From NCBI GenBank assembly GCA_016706845.1, contig JADJIV010000012.1, positions 53,492 through 117,491 on the forward strand: a stretch of DNA of 64,000 bases, written 5' to 3'. The stretch is from PNOJ01 sp016706845. Its GTDB lineage: Bacteria > Krumholzibacteriota > Krumholzibacteriia > LZORAL124-64-63. Both the position numbers and the translations under genes were made by a program. Under the pieces are notes generated by a model. The model worked only from the letters and a program-made list of their open reading frames with translations, was not told the DNA's origin and ran no database searches. Below, piece after piece: positions 21,678 to 30,078 of this stretch (the first letter of the stretch is position 1; every line of letters starts with the position of its first letter).

Positions 21678-22400
21678 TCAGTAGCCGCCGGTGCCGCGCA
21701 GGACCACCGGCACGGTCTTGAACATGATCCGCAGGTCCTGGCCCAGCGACCAGGAATTGATGTAGTGGATGTCGAGGCGGACCATCTCCTCGAAGGGGAC
21801 GTTGCTGCGCCCGCTGACCTGCCACAGCCCGGTCAGGCCCGGGGTGATGCGCAGGCGCTCGTGGTGCCAGGGCTGGTAGAGGTCCAGCTCGTAGGCGATC
21901 GGCGGCCGCGGCCCGACCAGCGACATCTCCCCGCGCAGGATGTTGAACAGCTGGGGCAGCTCGTCCAGCGAGGTCTTGCGCAGCCAGCGGCCGATCCCGG
22001 TCACGCGGGGATCCTCGGTCAGCTTGTAGACCTTGTCGGTGGAGGAATGCTGCGAGCCGCCGTTGATGAACATCGCCGCGAACTGCCGGTGGATGGCGTC
22101 GTCGCTCTTGTGGACCATGGTGCGGAATTTGTAGAACGGGAACGGCTGGCTGTTCTTGCCGATCCGCTCCTGGACGAAGAAGACGGGACCGGGGCTCGAG
22201 CGCTTGACGAGTAAGGCGAGCACCAGCAGCAACGGCGATAGAACCAGAACGGCTCCGCCGGCCAGCACGATGTCGAGCAGTCTTTTGAGGGAACCACCCC
22301 AGCCGTTCAGGCGGGAGGTGTCCGCGACGAGGTACAGTGTCGGTGCGGATGGGAGGACGTCCTCGACCACAGCCGAATAAGCCACCGCGTCTACCTTCAT
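21678..22400 (-). CDS. Polyprenyl-phosphate sugar-phosphate transferase (WcaJ/RfbP-like)
   Basis: Initiating enzyme that moves a sugar-1-phosphate to undecaprenyl phosphate at the inner membrane. ATG at 22400 follows GGGGAG. One hydrophobic helix (LLDIVLAGGAVLVLSPLLLVLALLV, in part) is followed by the catalytic domain: FFVQERIGKNSQPFPFYKFR, then KTSLDELPQLFNILRGEMS and LVGPRPP, then PGLTGLWQVSGRS. At 240 residues it is the short form without the N-terminal four-helix region of full WcaJ proteins. It is the second gene of the polysaccharide cluster. Confidence 0.92.
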   Translation of the reverse strand: MKVDAVAYSAVVEDVLPSAPTLYLVADTSRLNGWGGSLKRLLDIVLAGGAVLVLSPLLLVLALLVKRSSPGPVFFVQERIGKNSQPFPFYKFRTMVHKSDDAIHRQFAAMFINGGSQHSSTDKVYKLTEDPRVTGIGRWLRKTSLDELPQLFNILRGEMSLVGPRPPIAYELDLYQPWHHERLRITPGLTGLWQVSGRSNVPFEEMVRLDIHYINSWSLGQDLRIMFKTVPVVLRGTGGY

Positions 22401-22555
22401 GGTGTCTTCTCCCCAACATCGGGGTAGCAAGGTGCGAGTCTCGGAAACGCGTTAGCTTTGGGCCATGGATCCCCTTTCTGCCCCCCCCGAGGCGACGGAA
22501 CTCGGGCAAGGTGTTCAGGCTGTGGATCTCAAAAAACTCCACGAACCCGCAAACA

Positions 22556-23647
22556 TTATAGCAGCAGGTCGCAGACCCTGTCCACCATCTCTTTTGTCAT
22601 TTCAGCATACATCGGCAGGGACACGATGTGCTCGCAGAGGTCCTCGGACACCGGGAAGGACGCGTCCACCGGGACGTAACCGGCCAGCGCGGGCTGGCGG
22701 TGGCAGGGCACCGGGTAGTGGCGGCCGCAGAACACCTTGTTGTCCTTCAACTTCGCGATCAGGCCCTCGGGGTCCGGGCTCTGGATCGGGAAGATGTGGT
22801 GCACCGGGGTGGTCTCGGGCAGCGGCTCGGGCATCCGGTAGTGGCCCTTCAGGCGGCCGCGGTACCAGCCGGCGACCTCGCGGCGGCGGGCGTTCCAGCC
22901 GTCCAGGTAGGGCAGCTTCGCGTCCAGGATCACGGCCTGCAGCGTGTCGAGGCGGCCGGTGTAGCCCACCGCGTCGTGCAGGTTCTTGGTGCCCTGGCCG
23001 TGGTGGCGCAGGCTGCGCAGGACGGCGTCGATGCGGTCGTCGGCGGTGACGGTCGCGCCGCCGTCGCCGAAGCCGCCCAGGTTCTTGCCGGGGTAGAAAC
23101 TGAAGGCCGAGGCGATCCCCATCGTGCCCGCGCGCTTCCCCTTGTACAGGGCGCCGTGGCCCTGGCAGGTGTCCTCGATGATCGGGATGGCGCCGGCCAC
23201 GGCCCGGATCTCGTCCATCGGCGCCAGGTGGCCGAACAGGTGCACCGGCATGATGGCCTTGGTGCGGCGCGTGATGGCGCGCTCGAGCTTCTCGGGATCC
23301 ATCATCCAGGTCACCGGATCGACGTCCACGAACACGGGCGTCGCGCCGGTGTAGACGATCGCCTCGACGGTGGCGATGAAGGTGTTCGGGACGGTGATGA
23401 CCTCGTCCCCCGCGCCGATGCCCAGGGCGCGCAGGACCAGGTGCAGGGCCTGGGTGCCGGAGTCCACGCCCACCGCGTGGGGGGCGCCGCAGTACTCGGC
23501 GAAGTGCTTTTCGAAGCGCTCGAGACGGTCCCCGAGGATGAATGCCGTGTTGTCGACCACGTCGGCGATCGCCGCGTCGATCTCGCGGCGGATGGGCGCG
23601 ACCTGGGCCTTGAGGTCGAGGTACGGAACGGGCGTGGGGGTCGTCAT
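22556..23647 (-). CDS. DegT/DnrJ/EryC1/StrS-family sugar aminotransferase
   Basis: PLP-dependent aminotransferase making an amino sugar from a keto nucleotide sugar. ATG at 23647 follows AAGGAG and gives VPYLDLKAQVAPIRREID. Landmarks are GVDSGTQALHLVLRALG, VFVDVDPVTWMMD, PIIEDTCQGHGA and SFYPGKNLGGFGDGG, the last with the PLP-binding lysine. 363 residues, intact. First gene of the cluster; the oxidoreductase downstream would supply its keto substrate if the two act in sequence (inference). Confidence 0.93.
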   Translation of the reverse strand: MTTPTPVPYLDLKAQVAPIRREIDAAIADVVDNTAFILGDRLERFEKHFAEYCGAPHAVGVDSGTQALHLVLRALGIGAGDEVITVPNTFIATVEAIVYTGATPVFVDVDPVTWMMDPEKLERAITRRTKAIMPVHLFGHLAPMDEIRAVAGAIPIIEDTCQGHGALYKGKRAGTMGIASAFSFYPGKNLGGFGDGGATVTADDRIDAVLRSLRHHGQGTKNLHDAVGYTGRLDTLQAVILDAKLPYLDGWNARRREVAGWYRGRLKGHYRMPEPLPETTPVHHIFPIQSPDPEGLIAKLKDNKVFCGRHYPVPCHRQPALAGYVPVDASFPVSEDLCEHIVSLPMYAEMTKEMVDRVCDLLL

Positions 23648-23996
23648 GGAGGGCTCCTTGAGGTTGACCGCGTTCGGGCGCGTCGCGAACCGCCTGCGGA
23701 TCCATGGGCTTGAGCCACGGATGTTAATCATATCACATACTTTGTCCCGCTTCCAGCCCCAATATGATAATCGGCGCCGGCGCGAACTCCTAGCCCGATC
23801 CTGCGCTTCCCGCAGGGAGAAAGACCTTGCGTGGGCGACAGATGCGGGTTATTTCCAGCGGAGTCCCGACCCCGCCGACACACCCTTGGCAAGGATGATG
23901 CCGCGGCGAGGATCCACGTTGCTTTCCGCGCCCCCTGCTTCTATGATCGGGCGCCGAGATTGCCGAAGGACCGAGTGCAATGAGAGGAGCACTTCC
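23648..23996. promoter_or_regulatory. Divergent promoter region between DegT aminotransferase and inositol-phosphate synthase
   Basis: About 350 bp without a gene. The AT-rich patch at 23720-23772 holds back-to-back signals. On the plus strand TTTGTC is followed after 16 bases by TATGAT (near 23764). On the minus strand a TATGAT lies near 23725. The remaining 220 bp up to the ino1 ATG would be an unusually long leader and shows no structure I recognise. Calls rest on hexamers only. Confidence 0.35.
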
Positions 23997-25346
23997 ATGA
24001 CAACAGGCCTGAAAATCAAGCCTGCGGACGGGAAACTGGGGATCCTGACGCCAGGCATGGGGGCCGTGTCATCGACCTTCATGGCCGGTGTCTTCGCGGT
24101 GCGCCGGGGCATCCGGCTGCCGATCGGCAGCGTCACGCAGATGGGCCACATCCGTCTGGGCAAGCGCACCGATAACCGCCAGCCCCTGGTCAAGGACTTC
24201 GTGCCGCTGGCCTCCCTGGACGACATCGTCTTCGGCGGCTGGGACATCTTCGAGGATTCGGTCTACGAGGCCGCCGTCAAGGCCGGCGTGCTGCCCATGG
24301 ACCTGCTCAACGAGCTGAAGGACGAGCTGGACGCGGTCAAGCCCATGCCCGCGGTGTTCGACAACTTCTACGTCAAGAAGCTCCACGGCACCCACGTGAA
24401 GAAGGGCGCCACCAAGATGGACCTCGCCGAGCAGCTGATGGCCGACCTGAAGGCCTTCCAGAAGGACAACGGCTGCTCCCGCCTGGTCATGGTCTGGTGC
24501 GGCTCGACGGAGATCTTCCTGAAGCCCTCGGACGTCCACCAGACGATCGAGGCCTTCGAGGCAGGCCTGCGCAGCAACCACCCCGACATCGCCCCGAGCA
24601 TGATCTACGCGTACGCCGCCATCAAGCTGGGCGTCCCCTACGCCAACGGCGCGCCGAACCTCAGCGCGGACATCCCGGCCCTCGAGACGCTGTCCAAGCA
24701 GACGGGCTCCCCCACCTGCGGCAAGGACTTCAAGACGGGCCAGACCCTGCTCAAGACCGTGCTCGCCCCGGCCTTCAAGGCCCGCCTGCTGGGCGTCAGC
24801 GGCTGGTTCTCGACCAACATCCTGGGCAACCGCGACGGCGAGGTCCTGGACGATCCCGGCAGCTTCAAGACCAAGGAGGAGTCCAAGCTCAGCGTGCTGG
24901 ACACCATCCTGCAGCCCGAGCTGTACCCGGACCTCTACGGCAACCTCTTCCACAAGGTGCGGATCAACTATTACCCGCCGCGCGGCGACAACAAGGAAGG
25001 CTGGGACAACATCGACATCTTCGGCTGGATGGGCTATCCCATGCAGATCAAGGTCGATTTCCTCTGCCGCGACTCGATCCTGGCCGCCCCGATCGTGCTG
25101 GACCTCGCCCTGTTCCTGGACCTGTCCAAGCGCGCCGGTTTCGACGGCATCCAGGAGTGGCTGTCGTTCTACCTGAAGAGCCCGGTCACGCCGCAGGGCC
25201 TCTACCCCGAGCACGACCTCTTCATCCAGCAGAAGAAGATGAAGAACACGCTGCGCTGGATGATGGGCGAGGAACTCGTCACCCACCTCGGGCGCGAGTA
25301 TTATGACGACCTTCGCAGGACGATCGTTAAACGGGGCGATCGCTGA
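23997..25346 (+). CDS. ino1: Inositol-3-phosphate synthase
   Basis: Converts glucose-6-phosphate to 1L-myo-inositol 3-phosphate using bound NAD, the entry step to inositol lipids and solutes. ATG at 23997 follows GAGAGGAG. LGILTPGMGAVSSTFMAG is the NAD-binding GxGxxS loop; FVPLASLDDIVFGGWDIFED, TGSPTCGKDFKTGQTLLKT and GWFSTNILGNRDGEVL are hallmark segments with the active-site lysines. 449 residues, intact, one of the best preserved genes in the window. It stands alone on the plus strand. No inositol monophosphatase or phosphatidylinositol synthase is next to it. Confidence 0.94.
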   Translation: MTTGLKIKPADGKLGILTPGMGAVSSTFMAGVFAVRRGIRLPIGSVTQMGHIRLGKRTDNRQPLVKDFVPLASLDDIVFGGWDIFEDSVYEAAVKAGVLPMDLLNELKDELDAVKPMPAVFDNFYVKKLHGTHVKKGATKMDLAEQLMADLKAFQKDNGCSRLVMVWCGSTEIFLKPSDVHQTIEAFEAGLRSNHPDIAPSMIYAYAAIKLGVPYANGAPNLSADIPALETLSKQTGSPTCGKDFKTGQTLLKTVLAPAFKARLLGVSGWFSTNILGNRDGEVLDDPGSFKTKEESKLSVLDTILQPELYPDLYGNLFHKVRINYYPPRGDNKEGWDNIDIFGWMGYPMQIKVDFLCRDSILAAPIVLDLALFLDLSKRAGFDGIQEWLSFYLKSPVTPQGLYPEHDLFIQQKKMKNTLRWMMGEELVTHLGREYYDDLRRTIVKRGDR

Positions 25347-25378
25347 GCGGCGCGCTCATCGACGCCTAGACGCGAGGG

Positions 25379-25400
25379 GGGCCGGCCGCATGGCCGGCCC
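25379..25400 (+). terminator. Hairpin after inositol-phosphate synthase
   Basis: A perfect nine-base stem (GGGCCGGCC / GGCCGGCCC) with a GCAT loop, about 30 bp past the ino1 stop and before the next gene's ribosome site. The tail TCCCTTCATCC has few Ts, so it may attenuate rather than fully end transcription. Confidence 0.5.
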
Positions 25401-25425
25401 TCCCTTCATCCGGAAGGACCACGCC

Positions 25426-26085
25426 ATGCACCACCCCGACGACCCGACGAGCGCCTGGCGCCTGCAGACGCTGGTGGTCGGCCCCCTGCAGATGAACGCG
25501 CAGCTGCTGTGCGCGCCGGACGCCGGCGTGGCGATCCTGGTCGACCCGGGCGACGACCCCGACCTGCTGCTGGACGCCATCGAGGAGAGCGGCTGCCGTC
25601 TGACCGCCCTGGTCTGCACGCACGGGCACTTCGACCACGTGTCGGCCGCCGCCGCGGTCCAGAGGGTCTGGGACCTCCCGCTGCTGCACCACCCCGACGA
25701 GGTCCCGCTGCTGGCCGGCCTGGCCGCCAGCCGCGCCGCCTACGGTTTCCCGCCCGTGCCGGCGCCCCGCCTCGCCCTGCTGCCCGCCGACGCGCTGCCC
25801 TTCGCCGGCGGCCGTCTGCGGATCGCCCACGCGCCGGGCCACAGCCGCGGCCACGTCCTGTACGTCTGGGAGGGTCACGCCCTGGTGGGAGATGTCATCT
25901 TCGCGGGATCGGTGGGCCGCACCGACCTGCCGGGCGGCGATTTCACCGTCCTGGAGCGCAGCATCCGCCGCGAGATCTACACCCTCGACGACGCGACCAT
26001 CCTGCATCCGGGGCACGGGCCGGACACGACGGTCGCCCGCGAACGCCGCTCCAACCCCTTCGTCAGCGACGCTAGCCAACCCTGA
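25426..26085 (+). CDS. Metallo-beta-lactamase-fold hydrolase (glyoxalase II-like)
   Basis: Binuclear metal hydrolase, probably on thioesters or similar small esters. ATG at 25426 follows GGAAGGA. The metal motif THGHFDH is near residue 70, then APGHSRGHVLY (third histidine) and VGDVIFAGSVGRTDLPGG (bridging aspartate), and HPGHGPDT. That set matches YcbL-type glyoxalase II relatives. 219 residues, intact. Exact substrate cannot be inferred. Confidence 0.9.
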   Translation: MHHPDDPTSAWRLQTLVVGPLQMNAQLLCAPDAGVAILVDPGDDPDLLLDAIEESGCRLTALVCTHGHFDHVSAAAAVQRVWDLPLLHHPDEVPLLAGLAASRAAYGFPPVPAPRLALLPADALPFAGGRLRIAHAPGHSRGHVLYVWEGHALVGDVIFAGSVGRTDLPGGDFTVLERSIRREIYTLDDATILHPGHGPDTTVARERRSNPFVSDASQP

Positions 26086-26124
26086 AAGCGTCGCGTCCAG
26101 CCTCTTCACCCCTGATGCTGTTCG

Positions 26125-26387
26125 ACTCGAGTCCGCACATTCTGCCGTGACAGGGGTGTCCCGCAGGCCCTGGAGCCAGGATGGCGGAAGGGCCGGTGGG
26201 GGCGCGGGCCGGGCCCCCGGGGCGGTGGAGGGTTGGGCCGCCTCTGGGGGGCGTTGGTGGCCGTCAGGCTTCACCCTTACGACCAGGCGACTTCACCCGA
26301 AGGGGCCTCTCCGCTCTTCTTGGCCAGGAGGCCCTCCAGGGGGAAGTGCCCGGAGCGGTCCCCGTCACGCAATGTGCGGACTCGAGT
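26125..26387. repeat. Unit bounded by 17-bp perfect inverted repeats, MITE-like
   Basis: ACTCGAGTCCGCACATT at 26125-26141 recurs as its exact reverse complement at 26371-26387, and similarity extends inward (GTGACAGGGG against GTGACGGGG). The 263-bp unit fills the gap between two convergent genes. I recognise no gene inside it. It could be a non-autonomous element or a REP-type structure. No target duplication is evident. Between its arms lies GC-rich sequence with runs of G. Confidence 0.5.
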
Positions 26388-26391
26388 CGTC

Positions 26392-27231
26392 TCAGGGCTG
26401 GAGCGGCTGGACGCTCAGCGCGTTGATCTGCTCGAGCCGGTCGCTGCGCTTCTTCTCCAGCGCCTTGTGGCGGCGCATCAGCTCGCCCTTGATCCAGTCG
26501 CGGTACAGCGAGGCCCCGAGGCAGCCGGAGTCGTAGGAGAAGATGCTGTTGAAGGCCGAGGGCGCCTCCTCGATCTTGATGTTGTTGGTGATCATGGTCT
26601 TGAACAGGTCGCCCTTGAAGTGGTTCTTCAGCTCCTTCTGCGCCTCCTTGTGCAGATCGGTGCGCCCGTCCTTCATGGTCACCAGCACGCCGAGCACCTG
26701 CAGCCAGATGTTCTGGCGCTCCTGCACGCGCTCGATCAGGGCGCTGAGCTGGTGCATCGTCGAGACGGCGAGGCCCGTGCAGGGCGTCGGGATCAGGGCG
26801 TAGTCGGAGGCGACCAGGGCGTTCTGGGTCAGGATGCCGAGGTTCGGCGGCGTGTCGATGATGATCCAGCCGTAGGACGTCGACAGCGCCTGCGTCACCT
26901 TGATCAGCCGGTCGGTGAGCTGGGTGCGGGCCATGCTCTCGAGCGACGGGTGGGACGGGATCACGTCGATGTTCTCGTCGAAGACCGTCGAGGTGATGCC
27001 GTCCTGGGGCGTGATCGCCCGGCGCAGCACGTCGAAGATCGAGCGCGCCGGCGGCTCGCCGTTCATCTTGCCCAGCAGCGCCGAGGAGGCGCAGCCGTGG
27101 GGGTCCATGTCGATGACCAGGCAGCTCGACGTGATGTCGCTGTAGCGGGTCAGTCCCGCGGCCAGGTTCAGCGCCGTGGTGGTCTTGCCGGTGCCGCCCT
27201 TGTGATTCACGACAGCGATGACGTTTCCCAT
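26392..27231 (-). CDS. ParA/Soj-family ATPase without adjacent ParB
   Basis: Deviant-Walker ATPase that positions DNA or protein cargo. ATG at 27231 gives MGNVIAVVNHKGGTGKTTTA with the deviant Walker A KGGTGKTT and its signature lysine; VIDMDPHGCASSALL and WIIIDTPPNLGILTQNAL follow. 279 residues, intact. No parB or parS-like repeat is next to it, so it may be an orphan ParA-type positioning protein or one whose partner is elsewhere. Its 3' end abuts the inverted-repeat unit. Confidence 0.9.
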   Translation of the reverse strand: MGNVIAVVNHKGGTGKTTTALNLAAGLTRYSDITSSCLVIDMDPHGCASSALLGKMNGEPPARSIFDVLRRAITPQDGITSTVFDENIDVIPSHPSLESMARTQLTDRLIKVTQALSTSYGWIIIDTPPNLGILTQNALVASDYALIPTPCTGLAVSTMHQLSALIERVQERQNIWLQVLGVLVTMKDGRTDLHKEAQKELKNHFKGDLFKTMITNNIKIEEAPSAFNSIFSYDSGCLGASLYRDWIKGELMRRHKALEKKRSDRLEQINALSVQPLQP

Positions 27232-27462
27232 GGAATCTCCCAACGGGTCGGGGCATCGAGACTCCGGGAATCCGGAGTGGACTGACAATGATAATGATCC
27301 AGGTCAGCGAAGCAAACGCTATTCGCCGCGGCGCCCGCCGGCGCCCCGACTTCCGATCGCGCAACTGACGTCAGAACAGGTCGTTGCGCGATGAACTTCA
27401 ACTGATTAATTCTGGGCTAGCCGCGGCGCCGCCTCGACTATTTGATTTATCGATGACGACCG

Positions 27463-28222
27463 CTAAAAATGCGCGAGCAACCGCCCGGTGATCGTCCCCA
27501 GATGCTGCGGGCCGAACTCCCGGTACCGGGCGTCCGGCGCGAAGTCCATTTCCTCGGGCAGGCCGTCCTGGACGAACTGCTGGACGTGGTCGGCGACGTC
27601 GATGCCGAAGGACCAGCGGGGCCCCCCGCGGTACAGCATCCCGGCGCCCAGGCGCAGCCCGGCCACCGTCTGGTCCGAGGCGTCGGCGGTGGCGCCGATC
27701 CCGGTGAGCGAGGCGCCGGCCAGCAGCAGGGGCTGCAGGCGGGTGTCGGTCAGGCGCTGCTCCCAGGCGACATCCAGTTGCACCACGTTCCAGCGGTCGT
27801 ACAGCACGGGCGTCACGAACTGGGAGTCGTTGGCCAGGGCCGCGGCGTCCATCCGTCCGACCGCGAGGTCGAGGCGCAGCCAGCCCCGCGACGTCAGCTT
27901 CCTGGTCGCCGTGAGGCCGAAGACCGCGGCTTCGTCCAGCGTCACGGTGAAGCGCTTGGCGTTGAAGGTGGCGCCGCCCGCGGGCGGCGTCCAGGACACC
28001 GTCAGGTCGTTCGCCACCTGGAACAGGTCGCCGCCCGCCAGCAGCCCGGAGGTGAGCCCGAGGCACCAGCGTGATTCCTGCGACGCGCGCTGTTCGGCCG
28101 GGACGGCCGCAGCGGTGCGGTCCGGTCACGGGGCGCCGGGGCTGCTCCCCCGCGGCCGCGGCGCCGGCGACGGCCAGGGCGATCAGCAGCAGGCCGCTGG
28201 TCCGCGCGCGGAGGCCCGTCAC
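27463..28222 (-). CDS. Outer-membrane beta-barrel protein, putative (frameshifted)
   Basis: Unrecognised exported protein. The GTG start at 28222 overlaps the SPFH gene stop by four bases and yields a signal peptide (LLLIALAVAGAAAAG). The frame changes between about 28100 and 28145, after which it reads AEQRASQESRWCLGLTSGLL and a run of alternating amphipathic strands (VQLDVAWEQRL, LRLGAGMLYRGG, WSFGIDVADHV) ending ITGRLLAHF with a terminal aromatic, as in small outer-membrane barrels. About 250 residues when joined. Last gene of the sigma/SPFH operon. Confidence 0.6.
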
Positions 28223-28986
28223 GGCCGGGGATCCGCGGGCTTGGACGCGAAGTGCCGGAAGAGGTCGATCGGCACCGGGAAGATCGTCGTGGAGTTGTTC
28301 TCGCGGGCGATCTCGCTCAGGGTCTGCAGGTAGCGCAGGACGATGGCCGACGGGTCGCTCGAGATGACGACGGCGGCCTCGGCCAGCTTCTGGCTCGCCT
28401 GGAACTCGCCGTCCGCGTGGATGACCTTCGAGCGGCGCTCGCGCTCGGCTTCGGCCTGGCGGGCCATGGCGCGCCGCATCTCCTGGGGCAGGTCGACGTC
28501 CTTGATCTCGACGGTGCTGACCTCGACGCCCCAGGGCTCGGTCGCCTTGTCGATGATTTCCCGGATCTGCAGGTTGAGCTTGTTGCGCTCGGACAGCAGG
28601 TCGTCCATCTCGACCTGGCCCATGACGCTGCGCAGGGTCGTCTGGGCGACCTGCGAGGTGGCGTAGAGGTAGTCCTCGACCCCGACGATGGCCATCTGCG
28701 GCGAGACGACCTTGAAGTAGATGACGGCGTTCACCTTGACCGAGACGTTGTCCTTGGTGATCACGTCCTGCGGCGGCACGTCCATCGGGATGATGCGCAG
28801 GCTGACCTTCACCATCCGGTCGATCAGCGGGATCAGCAGGATCAAGCCCGGCCCCTTGACGCGCTGCAGGCGGCCCAGGCGGAAGATCACCCCGCGCTCG
28901 TACTCGCGCAGCACGCGCAGCGAGTTGCCCAGCACGAAGAGCACCAGCAGCAGGACGGGCAGGAAGGTCAGGGTCAGGGACTGCAT
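28219..28986 (-). CDS. SPFH/band-7 (stomatin-like) membrane protein
   Basis: Membrane-anchored scaffold protein of the stomatin/HflK/QmcA group. ATG at 28986 follows GGAGG. One N-terminal helix (LTFLPVLLLVLFVLGNSL) is followed by EYERGVIFRLGRLQ, GLILLIPLIDRM, VPPQDVITKDNVSVKVNAVI and an AQTTLRSVMGQVEMDDLLSE block, all standard for slipins. A charged helical region (AMARQAEAERERRSKV) follows. 255 residues, intact. Lies in an operon with a DUF4837 lipoprotein and sigma/anti-sigma genes, suggesting a part in envelope homeostasis (inference). Confidence 0.92.
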   Translation of the reverse strand: MQSLTLTFLPVLLLVLFVLGNSLRVLREYERGVIFRLGRLQRVKGPGLILLIPLIDRMVKVSLRIIPMDVPPQDVITKDNVSVKVNAVIYFKVVSPQMAIVGVEDYLYATSQVAQTTLRSVMGQVEMDDLLSERNKLNLQIREIIDKATEPWGVEVSTVEIKDVDLPQEMRRAMARQAEAERERRSKVIHADGEFQASQKLAEAAVVISSDPSAIVLRYLQTLSEIARENNSTTIFPVPIDLFRHFASKPADPRP

Positions 28987-29000
28987 GGGGTCCTCCGTGG

Positions 29001-30056
29001 TCAGGCGGGTTCGCGGAAGGAGACCGTCTCCAGGATGGCGCGCAGGCGGCGGAAATCGTCCATCTTCTCGAGCTGCGGCGCGTAGACCAGCAGGTCGAAG
29101 CAGAAGATCCGGCCGCCCGCCGGCTCGGCCAGGAAGTAGCAGCGGAACGGCCCGCCGACCTGGGTCTTGGCGTCGACCCAGCTGCCGGCCAGCTTGACGG
29201 CGGGCAGGCCGGCCACCGTCTCCTGCGACCAGACGAAGGACGCGGGGTCGATCGTCTCCTGGTGCAGCGCCGCGCCCAGGCGGGACCGCATGGCGGCCAG
29301 GGCGTCGTGGTCGGCGAGGCGGGCGGCCGGGGCGGGCGCGGCCTCCCAGCTGACCGTCAGGCCGCGCGTCGAGCCGTCGGTGCGCAGCCACTCGACGCCG
29401 GGGAAGCCGTTCGGCTCGCACTGGTTCTCGCGGTAGGCGGCCGGCAGTTCGACCGAGAAGCCGAACCGTCGCTGCTGGCGGGCGGGCGGGTCGGCGAGCA
29501 GGCCCTGCGCGCGGTGATCCGCGGCGATGCGACGGTTGATGTCGGCGGCCAGGGTGTCGCGCAGGGCGGGCGCCCGGCGGTTCAGCAGCGTGACCAGGGC
29601 GTCGGCGTCCTTCGCCACCGCGATGAAGGCGATCTGGTTGTGGAGCCAGGGATTGCGGACGGTGAACACCTCGCCGCGGCCCGCGAGGGCCCGCTCCAGG
29701 GCCTTCTTCGGCAGCAGGTGCTTGGCCGCGCCCTGCACCGGGCCGCCGTCGCCCCAGCGCACGGCCAGCAGCACGTTGCGGTAGTTGCGGGCGTCCCGCC
29801 AGTTCTTGTCGGTGCAGGTGCGGAAGCGGTAGGTGGGCTCGGACTTCAGGACGAAGCTCTCCGTCGGGGACAGCAGGCCGCGGGCCCGTTCGAGCAGCGG
29901 GTCGTACTGCGGGTCGGAGACCACCAGCGCGACGTCGCCGTACGAGCCGACGGCCGAGACCATCGCGTTCCCGCCGCCGCCGCAGCCGCCGAGCGACAGG
30001 ACCAGGCACAGGGCCGCCGCCCCGAGAAGAGCGGCGGCATGACGGGCTGGGTTCAC
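29001..30056 (-). CDS. DUF4837-family lipoprotein
   Basis: Uncharacterised envelope lipoprotein. The GTG at 30056 gives a signal peptide ending LVLSLGGCGGGG, a lipobox with cysteine near residue 25. The body shows the layout I associate with DUF4837: YGDVALVVSDPQYDPLLE near the start, FGFSVELPAAYREN in the middle, and GPFRCYFLAEPAGGRIFCFD with VYAPQLEKMDDFRRLRAILE near the end. 351 residues, intact. Upstream is the anti-sigma factor, downstream the SPFH protein, same strand with small gaps. Function unknown. Confidence 0.75.
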   Translation of the reverse strand: MNPARHAAALLGAAALCLVLSLGGCGGGGNAMVSAVGSYGDVALVVSDPQYDPLLERARGLLSPTESFVLKSEPTYRFRTCTDKNWRDARNYRNVLLAVRWGDGGPVQGAAKHLLPKKALERALAGRGEVFTVRNPWLHNQIAFIAVAKDADALVTLLNRRAPALRDTLAADINRRIAADHRAQGLLADPPARQQRRFGFSVELPAAYRENQCEPNGFPGVEWLRTDGSTRGLTVSWEAAPAPAARLADHDALAAMRSRLGAALHQETIDPASFVWSQETVAGLPAVKLAGSWVDAKTQVGGPFRCYFLAEPAGGRIFCFDLLVYAPQLEKMDDFRRLRAILETVSFREPA

Positions 30057-30078
30057 GGGAGTACCTCGTTGGGGGCGG

